Below are positions 49,080 through 61,640 of a stretch of 64,000 bases of DNA, piece after piece. A program made the translations under genes and the position numbers. The stretch's first letter is position 1. Every line of letters starts with the position of its first letter. Source of the stretch: Taxillus chinensis (lineage: Eukaryota; Streptophyta; Magnoliopsida; Santalales; Loranthaceae); the NCBI GenBank assembly GCA_023512835.1, contig CM042092.1, forward strand, positions 10,851,498 to 10,915,497. The letters run 5' to 3'. Under the pieces are notes generated by a model. That model ran no database searches, was not told the origin of the DNA, and saw nothing but the letters and a program-made list of their open reading frames with translations.

Positions 49080-52000
49080 TCTTTTCCCTTCTCTTCGCTT
49101 CTTCGTTTTCCGATTCTTTATTTTTTTTTTTTCCGGTTTTTTTTTTTTGGTTTGATTATCGATTCGCATTCCGTTGTTCTTCGCCATCGTCTCGATTCCC
49201 GAACCTCTTTTTGATTCACCCCCACCCCCCTTCTTCATGTGAGCAAACACGCGCGCGATCGTGCGAATGTTCGTCGTGGGATTTCGTTGCTAGAATCGTT
49301 TTCTTTGATGTTCCCGACGAGGTTGTTTTTTGTTCTAATGTTTTTTGTTTTTGTTTATAGGTTTTGTGGGATCTGACTGAAACCTGCATTGTACGGATTC
49401 TGTTTGCACCTTTGACAAGGTGCGTGCATATCGCCGTTCTTCTTCTTCTTCTTCTTCTTGCTTCTTCTTTTTGGTTATTTTCTGGTGGTGTTGGCCGCTG
49501 TTTTCAGGGTCCTGAGGTGGTGTTGCGTGTAATTTGTCGATGGCGTCTGCGTTTTATGTTTTGGTTTTTGGATTCATGTAATTCAATGTCCGGAGCGCGG
49601 CAATGTGTGGGGAGGGAGGGGTTGAGTTTTAATTAATTTTGGTTCGGAAATGTTGGACATTAATATATATATATATTATATATATATATATATATATATC
49701 ATTTTTGTAACCCGATTGTGATAACTGATATGTATGTGTTTGTATTAAAAATAGGGGGTGTGCGTGTTTTTATTTAAATTTGTTGTGTGTCAGCTGTGTG
49801 GATTTTGAGGATGCATGGTGCTTGATTAGTTAAATCAGTTTGTTCCGGTTTTTCATTCGGACGACAACGACTCCATGTATTTAACGTGCCTGTGCTTGTA
49901 TTCGATCTATTCATCCAGCTAGTGGGATATGAATGTGATATGCGTGTTTGTATTCCATCTCTGATTACAATTTACCTTGTTATTTATGAATTATTAGTTT
50001 TGATTATTTGTGACATGACCGACAACGTTCATTAGCGACAATGACAACATCGACGAAGTGGTCCATCAAGTAAAACGTGCTATGCCACCTTTGGCTCTCA
50101 CAAACCCCCCCCCCCCCCCCCCCCCCCCAAATAGGCTCTTCCAAGTTACATAATTGATGTGCCCAAAATTGACTTTGAATCCTGCATTCCGCCTCCGGGT
50201 TTGATTCGAATTTCGAGGCGGTAATTTCAACAATACCCACGTATACGTCCCTCATGAATTTATTATATACGTTCGTCTATGAAAAAACAGTTTATTAATG
50301 CCGTATTTAAATCCTTGGTCAACTGTAGAAACCATACCACACACAGGTTATTATTATTATTATTATTATTGTTATGATATATTTATATTTTATTTCGATG
50401 TGCCCACTGGTCCATGTAGCCTCCTCTGTTTTTAACAGTTTGTGTTTTTCTCTAGCGGACACGGTGGATTGTCGGGCAGTAGAAGTAGTATATGTATATA
50501 TATATATGGTGGTATCTGCAGCTTTCCTTGTTTCCTTTGTTGTTTTATTGTAGTTTGAATCTTATATATGGGTCCACGTGATTATAGACTACGGATGCTC
50601 TCTCTGGACTGGGGCCCGTCCTATGTGGGGTGCATGTATATATGTCCATGTTTCACAGTTCACTCTTCACATGGTACATTGTGGGGTCATACTGCTTGTT
50701 CTTTCTTTTATTAAATAACAATTTTGTGGATTGGTTTTGAGCAGCTGATCAGTGTTTATGCATTTCATCCCGATGTGTATTCGTTCTGCTCTTCATGTCA
50801 TTAATGTTAGGTTTTCCTTGGTTGGCTTTAAAAACATACGTATGATCAGTATATATAGTAGTGTTACATGCATACTACCTTAACTTGGTGATCAATAATT
50901 TGCATCTTTCATCATTAATCAACTATACTAAAATATTAATATTTATAAAATATCATTAGTTATAACGTTTTGGTCTGGTATATATATGTGTGGGAACTGG
51001 GTATGCATACTGCATGTCGTAAAGTGTCAATATTTGAAAGGCCTTGTTTGTTTGTTTGTTTGTTTTGTGCCAATATCAAGCTTCATTCTGATTTTGCTTC
51101 CTTAGGTAATTTAGTTTTTTTTTTTACAGGTAATGTAGCCTTGGAGTTGGATTCAATTGATTGCTAGATGCAAGTAGGGTCACCACCTTGTCATTATTTG
51201 CAGCCTTTTTATGCTTGTTCGAAACTTGAGGTCTAATCGTGATGGGTAGTTTTGTCTTTGTGTTGACCAGTTGTGTTGGTTCTGGAATCAATATTTAATT
51301 ATTCAATCCTAGGGAGCTCTAATACAGCTAATGTTTAACACTTTTAGGTTTCCATATGCCCCACCAAAAATTTAAAAGTCACCATATATATATGTCGTAT
51401 CCCATCCCATTAAAATATTTCATATTGCGCGCTTTTTTACTCTTGCAAATCTCGTGCTTATTGTTTGTAATTAGGTTGATGTTACATCTTCTCCAATGGA
51501 ATAACTGGTCATTATTATTATTATTTTTATATGAAGAGACGTGTTGTGGTGGTCGTTTCTATAAATCAAATTGATTGTGTAAGAACAGTGAAAGCAGAAG
51601 CCTCTGTTTGAAGACAAATTTTGAATGCAGGAAATGAAAATATGATATATTATCAGAGTCGGTGGAACACAACCCCAACATGCAAGCGCGCGATGTGTTT
51701 TTGCATGCTATGTGTCATATATGTAATCCTCGTTACATGTAAAAATTGAAGTACTTTTATCATTATAAAATTTAAGATCCTTTCTATTCATGATTCTACT
51801 GCTGGCTCTCGTGTGAAGCCGTGGAACCATCTGACGTATAAAATAACAATCAAAATGGTCATATTTAATTAAAAGATAGTGGAAAATGACATATGTGTTC
51901 ATACTTTTGACGTCTTTAATTATATATATAATCTAAGGTCTTTCCACTTTCTAGATCTATTTTGATTACCTAATAATGGTTGTCAACAGTTGGCCGCTGA

Positions 52001-52838
52001 CTTTGTGTGCTAATTGGTGAGATCTTGCTTTTGTGAGAGTATGTGGCCTGTCTATGTTTATGCCAGTTTGCAATGATTTTCAAAAGCTTTAGAAAAGTCC
52101 GAATTATTTTTCTTAAGTTGGGTAGAAGAAAAATATCGCCCCGATTCACATTTATTGGCAATTAATTTGTTATTCATGATCTTTTGTATGCTTGAAACTC
52201 ATGATTTTCTTGGAAGCCAGTCATTGACAGCATGCATTTTAATATAAATTATAAGCTCGCGCGAGATGTTGTTTGCTGATGATTAATATGGTATATGTGG
52301 AAATTGTGAATTACTTTTTGTAATCTTGCAGATCACATTAATTATATTACATCTAATTAAATATATATATGTTTTTGTTACCCGCCTTGCAGGTCTGAAG
52401 AAATACTTTTTCATCCTATTAGTTGCTGGCTGCTGCTAGGGTGATGAGAAGGTAAGGCCTAAAGTCCAAAGTCTGTTTCTGTTAGATAGACCATCCGGTG
52501 TTAATTCCTCCCTGCCCCCTTCCCCATTTAGAAAAATGTTTGCCTAACCATTAATTTATTGCAGCCCGGCTTCTGATGACTGCTCGCCTGCTTGCTAGCA
52601 GTGATAAGAAAAGTTTCAAAGGGTGTGTTTCATATATGGGGACAAGGAAGGAGTTCTGAGGTTGGCTACTCATAGACATTTTCTGATATTAAAGAGAAAT
52701 TGTTGAAAGGGGCATCTAAAACTACCATCTAAGGAATAGAATAAGCTTTTTGGACAGTCTAGTGTATTAACATACAAATTATAAATATTTAGTTTGATCT
52801 CACTACCTACCTGCGTACGTGCTTCAAATCTGGATCCA
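49080..52838 (+). other. Multi-exon 5' leader of the TPP gene
   Basis: Non-coding exons are inferred from splice sites: about 49080-49238 (donor GTGAGC), 49361-49419 (acceptor TTTATAG, donor GTGCGT), 52393-52451 (acceptor CCTTGCAG, donor GTAAGG) and 52565 on (acceptor TTATTGCAG), running into the start codon at 52839. The intron of about 3 kb (49420-52392) contains a TA/TATATT tract (49662-49699), a run of about 24 C (50105-50128) and no gene. Not all leader exons need be used together. Confidence 0.5.
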
Positions 52839-53797
52839 ATGGACCTGAAATCGAACCACACTGCCCCTGTACTCACTGATTCAGCGCCCATGAACAAGTC
52901 AAGATTGGGCATCCATGCGAATCTCTTTCCCTACTCAACAGCTGCCCCTTTCAACTCTAGCTTGTATCTTACAATCCCGAGGAAGAAGGCGGGAAAAATT
53001 GATGATGTTCGTTCCAGCGGTTTGTTGGACGCCATGAAATCGTCATCTCCTCCTCATAGGAAGATAACCAAGGATTCCCATGGCGAGCTTGCACTGTCTG
53101 ATGAGGAAGTCGCTTATCGGACCTGGATGGTACTTTTGATCTTTGATATTTGCTCGTGTTATATATATATTGACATGTTGCATATGTTGTCTGCCTCAAC
53201 CAACCTCTTCTGGTTTTTTACAGCTGAGATATCCTTCAGCCCTTGCATCCTTTGAGCAAATCGCAGACTGTGCCAAGGGCAAGAGGATAGCATTGTTCCT
53301 GGACTATGATGGGACCCTCTCCCCAATTGTAGACAACCCTGACTCTGCCTCCATGTCCCCAGCTGTAAGAGTCCACTAGCTCGCTTAATTAAGGTTTTTC
53401 TTGTTGTAGTACTGGTGTTTTATTCCTCGTATATCTCATAATTGGCACCAATTTTATCTGCTTTTTCAGATGCGCGAAGCTGTAAGAAATGTGGCAAAAT
53501 ATTTCCCCACAGCAATCATCAGTGGAAGGAGCCGTGATAAGGTATTGATGGCTGCAGACAAATTATATGATTAAGTTGCTTCCATCTGGTGTGATCTCTG
53601 GTTCTGATAACCACGGCCCGATTCCCCAATTGCCAGGTATACGCGTTTGTAAAACTAACTGAACTCTACTATGCGGGTAGTCATGGGATGGACATCATGG
53701 GCCCTGTGAAGCACTCCAATACTTCAGAGGCTCATCCAAATTGTATCAGATCCACTAACAAGCAGGTCTATTATTTTAACATATTTAGAACGTACTA

Positions 53798-53829
<32 letters not shown>

Positions 53830-55040
53830 TTAGCGGGATGATAACTTGAAAATATAATGAAATTCCAGGGAAAGGAACTCAACTTATTCCAACCAGCAAG
53901 TGAATTCTTGCCAATGATCGACAAGGTATGTAATGGTGTAAACCACTGAAATGACGACTCGCATAAGCACCATTGGCCCATCTTCCATTATTATTTCGCA
54001 TGCACTTACGTATGTGTCTCGTGGTTGAGCAGGTTTTTAGCTCCCTTGTCGAGGTTACCAAGGAAATTAAAGGAGCAAATGTGGAGAACAACAAGTTCTG
54101 CGTTTCTGTACATTACCGTAATGTAGATGAGAGTGTAAGGGTCGATGCTAAATTGTGTATGATGGATCACATAGAAAAGCACCACAAATATTATTATTAT
54201 TATTATTAATTTTTTTTTCTTGCGTGCGTGCACTCTTGAACTTGCAGAGTTGGTCGGCAGTTGGGCAATGTGTTGAAGACATTCTAAAAGATTACCCGCG
54301 TCTGCGATTAACTCATGGCCGGAAGGTATCCCATTAGGCGATCTTGCATATAAAAAAAATTGTTATGCTCCAATTTTTCATGGGTTGATGATGGTTTGTG
54401 TATACTATACGTACGTACGTACCTTTGTTTAGGTATTAGAGGTCCGACCTGTGATTGAGTGGGATAAAGGGAAAGCCGTGGAGTTCTTACTAGAATCACT
54501 TGGTGAGTCATTCAAATTTACATGCATACACACCCATTTCTATTTCATGTTAATTAGTTTGTTAGTTAACACACACATGTAATTAAACATATGAAATAAT
54601 AATAATAATAATAAATGTCCCAGGCCTGGATAACTGCGAGGACGTGCTCCCAATTTATGTCGGAGACGACCGGACAGACGAGGATGCATTCAAGGTATGT
54701 ATGTAAATGCGCCTGCTCATTAATTGGATTTCAGTCTAGGCAGCTGGGTGACTCAAAACAAAACATATAAATGGCTTGCAACAGTTCTTGAGAGAGAGAA
54801 ATCAAGGGTTTGGCATTTTGGTGTCCTCGGTGCCCAAGGAAGGCAGTGCAGTTTACTCACTGAGAGACCCATCAGAGGTATATATGATTACTGACTAAAG
54901 TTTTTATTATTTATTTTTATGTACTCTTATTATGTGTATGTGTATGTGTGTGTGTTGTGTGACTACATTTTCTGATTACACTGTAGGTTATGGAGTTTCT
55001 CAGATCACTGCTGAAATGGAAGAAGACCAGTGCGCTATAG
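52839..55040 (+). CDS. TPP: Trehalose-6-phosphate phosphatase
   Basis: Eleven coding exons join in frame: 52839-53129, 53224-53364, 53470-53541, 53637-53765, 53869-53925, 54033-54134, 54248-54325, 54433-54502, 54624-54694, 54785-54877 and 54987-55040. They give 385 residues, normal for plant TPPs. It is a HAD-superfamily enzyme: motif I is [13 protein letters not shown], with nucleophile Asp124 and acid/base Asp126. ISGRSRDKV (Ser162-Arg164) and [13 protein letters not shown] follow. The acidic motif [10 protein letters not shown] (327-336) is the Mg-binding block. The N-terminal ~95 residues are a divergent, low-conservation extension that may direct localisation. The protein removes phosphate from trehalose-6-phosphate, a sugar-status signal acting through SnRK1; plant TPPs affect growth, stress tolerance and inflorescence form. 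All catalytic residues I can check are present. The start is the first in-frame ATG after the leader splice (MDLKSN). Introns are short with AT-rich microsatellites. Confidence 0.95.
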
Positions 55041-57224
55041 CCGCGGAGTTTTAAAAGAGGACAAACGGACTCTTCTTATATATACGTACTATAGTGATAA
55101 TGATAATTATATAACTATAACTATATATATATGTGACTAAGTTTTCCTTAAAAATTCATATATTGTGGAAAGGGATTAGGGGGCAGATAAGCTGTGAGTT
55201 ATTTTTTTGGAGAGCGTATGATATAGATATAGAGTAAGCATATTATGAGGAGAGCCTAGAAAAAGGAGCTGCTTGTAAATCCCTTGTATTCTCTCTCCCT
55301 CACTGTTAATTTCCCTGGCCCAGTTCGTCCTTATATGATGCTAGTTAAGGACACCATTATTCCAATTGTAATTATCATCTGTCTACCATTTTTGGACACG
55401 AGGCATTCATTTTCAATCTTATGTGTTTTGTTTGTTTATTTATTTTGTTTCTATAATAATAATAATAAATAAATTATTATGGAATAATATGTTATATCTA
55501 TTGAGGGATATCCCTACATTTTAGCACAAATCAATATAGTTTAATTTGCTTTGATATGCTATTACCAGGCAAAATGACGTTTTGGTGTTTCGCATGCAAC
55601 ATGAAAATATATTCACACGGGTGTATTTGTGTTTCACGTAACTCATAAGCTTATATTAATAATATTTACGGTGATAGCTACAAACTTGTGAAATTATTTG
55701 TACAGAATTAATAATATGAACTCAAACACATCAATTCTTATCTTCCTCTTCTTCTTCGTGTAGAATTTATGGTTGTATATATTGGGTGTCTTTGGGTTGG
55801 TATGAGTATGACACTTCGTTACTAATATATATGTGTAACTTTTTTTATAAAATTATTTGTCTCATATGTATATTTTATCAATTAGCTAATATAAACTCAA
55901 GCTGGGAATAAAAGTATTCATGTTTTTTGATAATATTCATACGGAATTTATTGATGTTTAATTACGAAGGGCTTGGTAATATACTTTTACAAAAATGCTA
56001 GAGCACACTTTTGATGAATGCACTGCTTTTTGCTGTTCGTCCATTTATTTATTAAATTTAATCAAATTTGTTTTCAGTTTGATAAAAAAAAACAAGTGAA
56101 AATTTAAATTTTAAAGTTTCTTATCACGCGACATTTTGGTATTCGGCCACCCAATCAAATAAACAAACCTCGTAAATACACAAACTATTTAGAGTTTTAA
56201 AGTTTTAAAATAAAATGATATTTTAAAATTAAAATTAATGAAAATGTTTAACTTGTTAAAAACTTAATTGATGTAATTTTTTAGAACTTTTATACAATAA
56301 ATACATTAACTAATACGTATATTATGTAAAATAAAAAAGACATATAATATGATGATAATTTATATTTAGAACTTAAAATTTTTAAATTCACAATTTAATA
56401 TAAACAATGTAAACAATGTAGTTGATAGACTCGATCATCAATAATATATTCAAACAATCTTCACGAAGAAATATAATGTTAGTTGGCTGATGCTTAAGTT
56501 ATATTTTAGATTCACTATATGTAGCACATATCTTTCGGCTTTTCTTTATCCCAATGTGCAATCCCAACCCCTCTAACTTTCAATGAACTATCATTCTCAA
56601 ATTTGACTTGGCTTGATTTGCCTCTGTTTAGGTCTAACAGCTCCTTTAACTCTCATGTCATATGGTTGGAACTTTCACTATCAGAAATCTAATACTTGTC
56701 TTTAATATAAACTTTTAAGTACAATTTCAGTTCTCTTTTTTATATTTTTGCTTTAGCCCTATATGTTTTCTTGTCAAGTCAAGTGTAACATTCTCCTTTC
56801 TCTTCTTTTTGTTTCACTTCCTTGCTGTTTTGTTGAACTTGCTTTCCTTTCTGTTTATTTTATAACGTCTTTCTTCTTCTTTTCTTTGGTTAGGGAGAAG
56901 TTAATTTAGTGCAACTCCTTGCACTATATATATCACATTTATCATTTGCCAAAACAACAAATTGATTATGCATGTGTAAAGATAGGCATTGGCTTCCACT
57001 AGTGCTGTTGAGGATTTGAGGAGCCAACATTTTTATATGTTACTAATCCATGTAAAAAAGATACACGTACCCCCCTAAGGACGGACAGCCGACAGCTGCC
57101 CCATTTATTTAACAGTGATTGAGTTATATATGTACAATATCTTTGTACAAAATGTATCAACAGTACATTATTATTATTACAACAAGAATTGCACGAATGG
57201 CGCACAACTTTGTAAATGACTAAA
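55041..57224. other. Space between convergent TPP and PME genes
   Basis: The first ~300 bp are probably the TPP 3' UTR. The end near 57000-57224 is probably the 3' UTR of the minus-strand pectin methylesterase gene. No gene in between; the DNA is AT-rich. Confidence 0.45.
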
Positions 57225-59710
57225 TCAGATGCCGGAAATAAATGGTACCCCGGTGGCCGGCAGCCACGACCGTCCCAGAATGAATCCGGCGACGGTGAAC
57301 TGCATGGCGTCATTGGGATTGGTGAGCGCGTGATACCCGGGCCAGGTCACCCTGTTAGCCGTGGACGACGAAGGCCCAAAGTTGTGGTACTCGGCATAGT
57401 ACAAGGTGCGCTGCGCAAAGGTTGTATTGTCCCAAGCTAGCCATCCCACGGGGTCCACGAAGCTGCCAATGTAGGTCTTGAAAATCACGGTCCTGGAGTA
57501 CTCCTGCCAGGGCCGGCCCAGGTACGTCTTCACCGAGCCCAATGCCTTCCTCAGGTCCTTTGCGGCCCGAATCTGGGACCTGTGGATTGAAATGCCGGAG
57601 TTTTGGTTCGGGTCGTCCCGGCCTTGGGCGGTGATGATGTTGGCCTGACCGTTCGCGGGCCTCCTGGCGTATATGTAGCAGTTTTGGAAGACGGCGGCGG
57701 CGTTGCCGAAGATGATGTCCACGGTGCCGTAGATGTAGCATTGTCTGAAGAATTGGCGCTGGGAGTGGACGAAGACGGTGTCCTGGTAGCCCATGAAGGC
57801 GCAGAGGTAGAACACGGAGAGGTCGGAGGAGGACCGGAGCACCACGGCTTGGCCCTTCAGTGGGCCCGCCGAGTTGATGAACGTGATTCCTCGAGCTATG
57901 AAGTTCAGCCCATCAATGCCTGCTCCATAATCGATCCCATGCATGTAGAGATTATTTACAGGAATTCATAATTAAAAACCAACATTAATTCAACTTGTTG
58001 TTTTGTTAACCAATTTGAGTTCGCAAAGGATGAGCAATTTGGTAAGCGATTTGTAAAAATCAGATGATATTAAATTTTTACCATCAACTCTTTTCAACAG
58101 CCCGCAGAGTTGTTTTTATAGTGATTGAGATTAAATTTTACTTAACTGTTAATTTATTATGTTGAATATAATTTTAAGCATTAGTTGTTTTACCATCAAC
58201 TTTTTTCGCCACACTGTTGATGTTTTTGCAAGATTATATTTTATTTTATTACTTTAAAATTATTGAGTTGAATAAAAGTTTATTATAAACTGAAAATTTT
58301 AATGTTACAAATTAATGTTCTAACATAAAACTTGATCTATTTAATTTTAATAAAAACATTATTAGTTGTTATAATAATTTAAGAGCAAAATAGGTAAATA
58401 TTTAAAAATAATATTAGTCACACATTATAATAAAAAAATATGTTTTAACTATAAATTCTATTAAAAGTTTAAACTTTATGACACTTTAATCAAAGGTTTG
58501 ATTTAATTAAGAAATTTTAATAAATTTTCTAATTAATACATAAATTTCAGTACAATTATTATCCTATAATATAAATAAATTTATTAAAAAATTTAATTAT
58601 TGTATTAATTAAAATTAAATATTAATAATAAAATGAAGTAGTTAATATGGGTAAATGTGTACGTGTGGGTCATCCTTAGGTGCGTGATCCAATTTAAATT
58701 ATAGATAAGCAATGGTGCAATGGAATCATACTCTATACCATATAAAAATCCGCCCTAATTAATTAATCAAAAAAAAAAAAAAGACCTGCAGTGGCGGTGT
58801 TGTAGGTGGCGAGGCCATCGCTAGTGCTCTTGCTGCCGGTGATCACCGTCCGTTTCAAACCTTCTCCCACCAGCATTATCCCATTCGCGTTCTTCCCAAC
58901 CCCGATGTTCTCTGCATAAACTCCCCTCTTCACGTATATCACAAACCTCCCTCCCGCCCGATTCCCCGCCGCATTAATCGCCGCTTGGACCGACTTAAAG
59001 TTCCCAGAACCATCCTTCGCCACCACGAGGTTTGGCTTCAAACTCGCTGCCGCGGATGGAGCCTTTAGCAGTCGCCTGTCGCCGGCGGAGACCCAGCTGG
59101 GAAAGCCTTCTCCTGCGGCAGCCTCCTCCTCCTCCCGGCCGACACCCTGGGCCGCGGCCGCGGAGGTGGAGCCGTAGATGGCGAGGCAGTTGCTGATCAG
59201 CTGGGACACGTTGTGGGACAGAAGGGGGAGAATGAAGCTGGACACTTGGAGCTCGTTGGACCCGAGCCGGCAGGTCTGGAGGTTGGTCAGGGCGGCGCTG
59301 AGCCACGTCTGGGCGTCGAAGTGGGTACAGTTGGTTTGGGCCCGGTTCAGCTCGTGGATTGTGTAGTCGTGGAGGCGGAGGCAGTCGGCCCAGGCCGCCT
59401 TCTCGCGATGGTTTTTCGGGGCGGCCCGTGATATGTGGATCTGGGCCCGGAGGGCCCGGCCCAGGGTGGCTTCCATCAGCATCTTTCGGAATTCGGACTT
59501 TTGGCACCGCCCGGACGACCGGTGGTTCATGAGGTAGTACTTGCACGGACCGGGGTGTGGCGTGGTGTCGCACCACCACTCTACGTCGCCGACCACGGCG
59601 GTGACATTACTGCCGGTCGATCCCGTAGCGGCTCCGACGACAGCGAAGAAGAAGTAGAAGAAAGAGAGGGAAGCAAAAAATGCAACGTGAATCGCAGGCG
59701 CAGCTGCCAT
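57225..59710 (-). CDS. PME: Pectin methylesterase with N-terminal inhibitor pro-domain
   Basis: Two exons on the minus strand, 59710-58786 and 57919-57225, join in phase 1 across an 866-bp AT-rich intron, giving 539 residues. The start at 59710 (MAAAPAIHVAFF) puts a signal-anchor helix at 8-27; upstream ATGs at 59749 and 59773 are less likely. Residues about 45-185 form the inhibitor (PMEI-like) domain (WWCDTTPHPGPCKYYL). RRLL at 212-215 is a subtilase processing motif releasing the mature enzyme. The catalytic domain has GVYAENI, QAVVL (Gln332), GYQDTVF (Asp355), GTVDIIFGNA (Asp376) and LGRPW (Arg444), so every key residue is present. The enzyme demethylesterifies cell-wall homogalacturonan, and the pro-domain keeps it inactive during secretion. 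The intron donor GTCTTT followed by a long T run is unusual. The GC-rich exons contrast with their AT-rich flanks. Confidence 0.93.
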
Positions 59711-60470
59711 AGTGGCAATAATTTGGTGCGGCTGCTGTTTTCTGTTGTGCATGTGTTTGTGGTGTCTGTGCAAAGCAAATGGGGTTTTCAGGTTTTTGAA
59801 GGGTCTTGATCATGTTGGGAGAGGCTTCCTTAGGTCCTTATATTGGAGCAGTGGCCATGGTCTAAGGGTTGGTTTGCTTAAAAAATGGAGTGAGGAAACC
59901 AAAATGCATGCAGGAGCAATGTTAGATTATTATTATTATTATTATTATATGTTATTATCTCCTTCTTCTTCTTCTTCTTTTTAATAATGTGTTGCTTGTT
60001 TTATACATTTTTGTTGCATGTACGTAGTGTTGTGAGTCTTGTGACCTGGTCATGTATGAATGGCAGGCTGCTATATATATTGGGATTCTTGGAAACAAAG
60101 TTACTTTGGATGTGTGGGAAATGCAATATTTGGTGCGTCACGCGGTTTTTTTATATTAATTAATAAGCGGTACTTTGTTTATTGTGAGATAATAATGGTC
60201 ATTGGTAAAGTACATTGGAAGCCTCACTGCTCTATAATTAAAAGGTATGAACTGGCCGGTGCGGTTCATTTCCCGTAATTAACTAAATGTCAAACCAAAC
60301 CCTCCAGAATCGGAAATAACCCATGTGCGGTTTGCTTGTAATTGTGTGAACAGTACGTATGTACTTGCTTCATTGATTCGGTCGTATCTTTTCTTATGTT
60401 ATTTAATTTCTTCCCCTTTTGAGAGAACATAGTATAGCATATAATCGTAGATCCATTTTGTTGTGGATGA
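59711..60470. promoter_or_regulatory. Upstream region of the PME gene
   Basis: On the minus strand AATATAAGG (59843-59835) and a TATATATAG near 60073 are possible TATA boxes. (ATT)n and (CTT)n microsatellites occur at about 59925-59980. No other gene is recognised. Confidence 0.35.
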
Positions 60471-60478
60471 GATGTCAG

Positions 60479-60842
60479 AGCATCTCTAATATTATTATTT
60501 ATTTTTTTTTATATAAATATTTTTTTACATGTAAAAAATTTATTTTATAAATTTAACCCCAGTGTATTTATTATTTTTATTTTTATTAAAATAATATTTT
60601 TTAAAAAAATAATTTATTTTTTACTTTCTTTATTAATCCATGTGAAAAGAAAATAAAAGTAATAAGAAAAAATAATAACATTATATAACAGAGAGAGTGC
60701 GTGATTACTTTTTACAAAATAAATTGATTATAGTATTTTTTTAAAAAATGTGAATATATGAATGAAAAGTATATTTTAGTACTATTTTAATACTTGACTG
60801 TCACTATTTATAGGTAAAAGAAAATTCATTTGATATGCTCTT
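60479..60842. mobile_element. MITE-like element, about 360 bp
   Basis: The ends AGAGCATCTCTAAT and ...TTTGATATGCTCT form imperfect terminal inverted repeats around an AT-rich interior. 3-bp flanks TCA and TTA may be a diverged target duplication, as in Harbinger-type MITEs. Sequences beginning GAGCATC and ending GATGCTC are common MITE ends in plants. Family assignment is tentative. Confidence 0.4.
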
Positions 60843-61238
60843 AGTTTTTTGATGCCTTTCTATGTATCTTATGAACATAACTTTGTGCATCTCTAATATT
60901 AGTCATGAAAAAAATGTAAATAGTTATTTTAGGCATACAATTTAAATATTATTATACTACTCTTTAATTTAATTTTTATTAAATTATTATTATTACTTAG
61001 CTTTAATTTAATTAAATTAATCAAATAATCAAATTAACTTAATTTTTATTAAATATTATTATACTACTCTATTTTATGTTTTTGTTTTCACAAGCTATTG
61101 TTTTCAGGTAAAAAAAAAAATACAAAAATAAAAAACAGCAAAAAATTATATCTATTCACTTAATTAAAAATTAACCAAAACATTTAAATAGTGTCTATAG
61201 TGGCTAACTTTTTTTTTTTTTTTAATTTCTTATCACCA

Positions 61239-61640
61239 GGGGGGGGGGGGGGTGGTGTTGATAGAACCTTGCAGGAGCAGGCAGCGGTGTTTGGGGAGAA
61301 GGGGATGGGGCGGCGGGGACAGTGGCTAGGGAGAGAGAACCAGGGGGAAAGGGGTGGCAGCGCAGCAGGAGAGAGAGATGCAAGGGGTGGCACGGCAATG
61401 GGACAGAGAAATCCAGGGAGAATAGGCAGCGGCCAGGGTGGGGGAGAGAGAATCAGAGGAGAAGGAGCGCCGGTGCAATGGGAGAGAGAGATATAGGGGA
61501 TGGGATGTAGTGCGACGGCTGGAGAGAGAGATACAGGAGGGGTGAGGCGGTGGTGGGGGAGGGGGCAGAGGCACAGCTGCTGGGAGAGAGATCAAGGCAG
61601 GGGGAGGGGCGGCGTGGGAGAGAGAGTTGTGAGGGAAAGA
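61239..61640 (+). repeat. GA-rich minisatellite-like block after a poly-G run
   Basis: After about 14 G (61239-61252) the plus strand is strongly purine-rich. GGGAGAGAGA motifs recur roughly every 35-45 bases (for example near 61330, 61368, 61440, 61482, 61520, 61583), with GGCGG or GGCAGCG words between them. The regular spacing suggests an imperfect minisatellite. ORFs here in several frames (Ser/Pro-rich one way, Gly/Arg-rich the other) result from this composition. The block sits inside AT-rich DNA with short direct repeats on both sides. Confidence 0.6.

Noticed and set aside
57355..58000. Plus- and minus-strand ORFs overlapping PME exon 2
   Set aside because: Shadows of the GC-rich PME coding frame.
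58995..59809. Several long ORFs in other frames over PME exon 1
   Set aside because: The PME frame has signal peptide, PMEI domain, RRLL site and catalytic motifs. The others are composition shadows.
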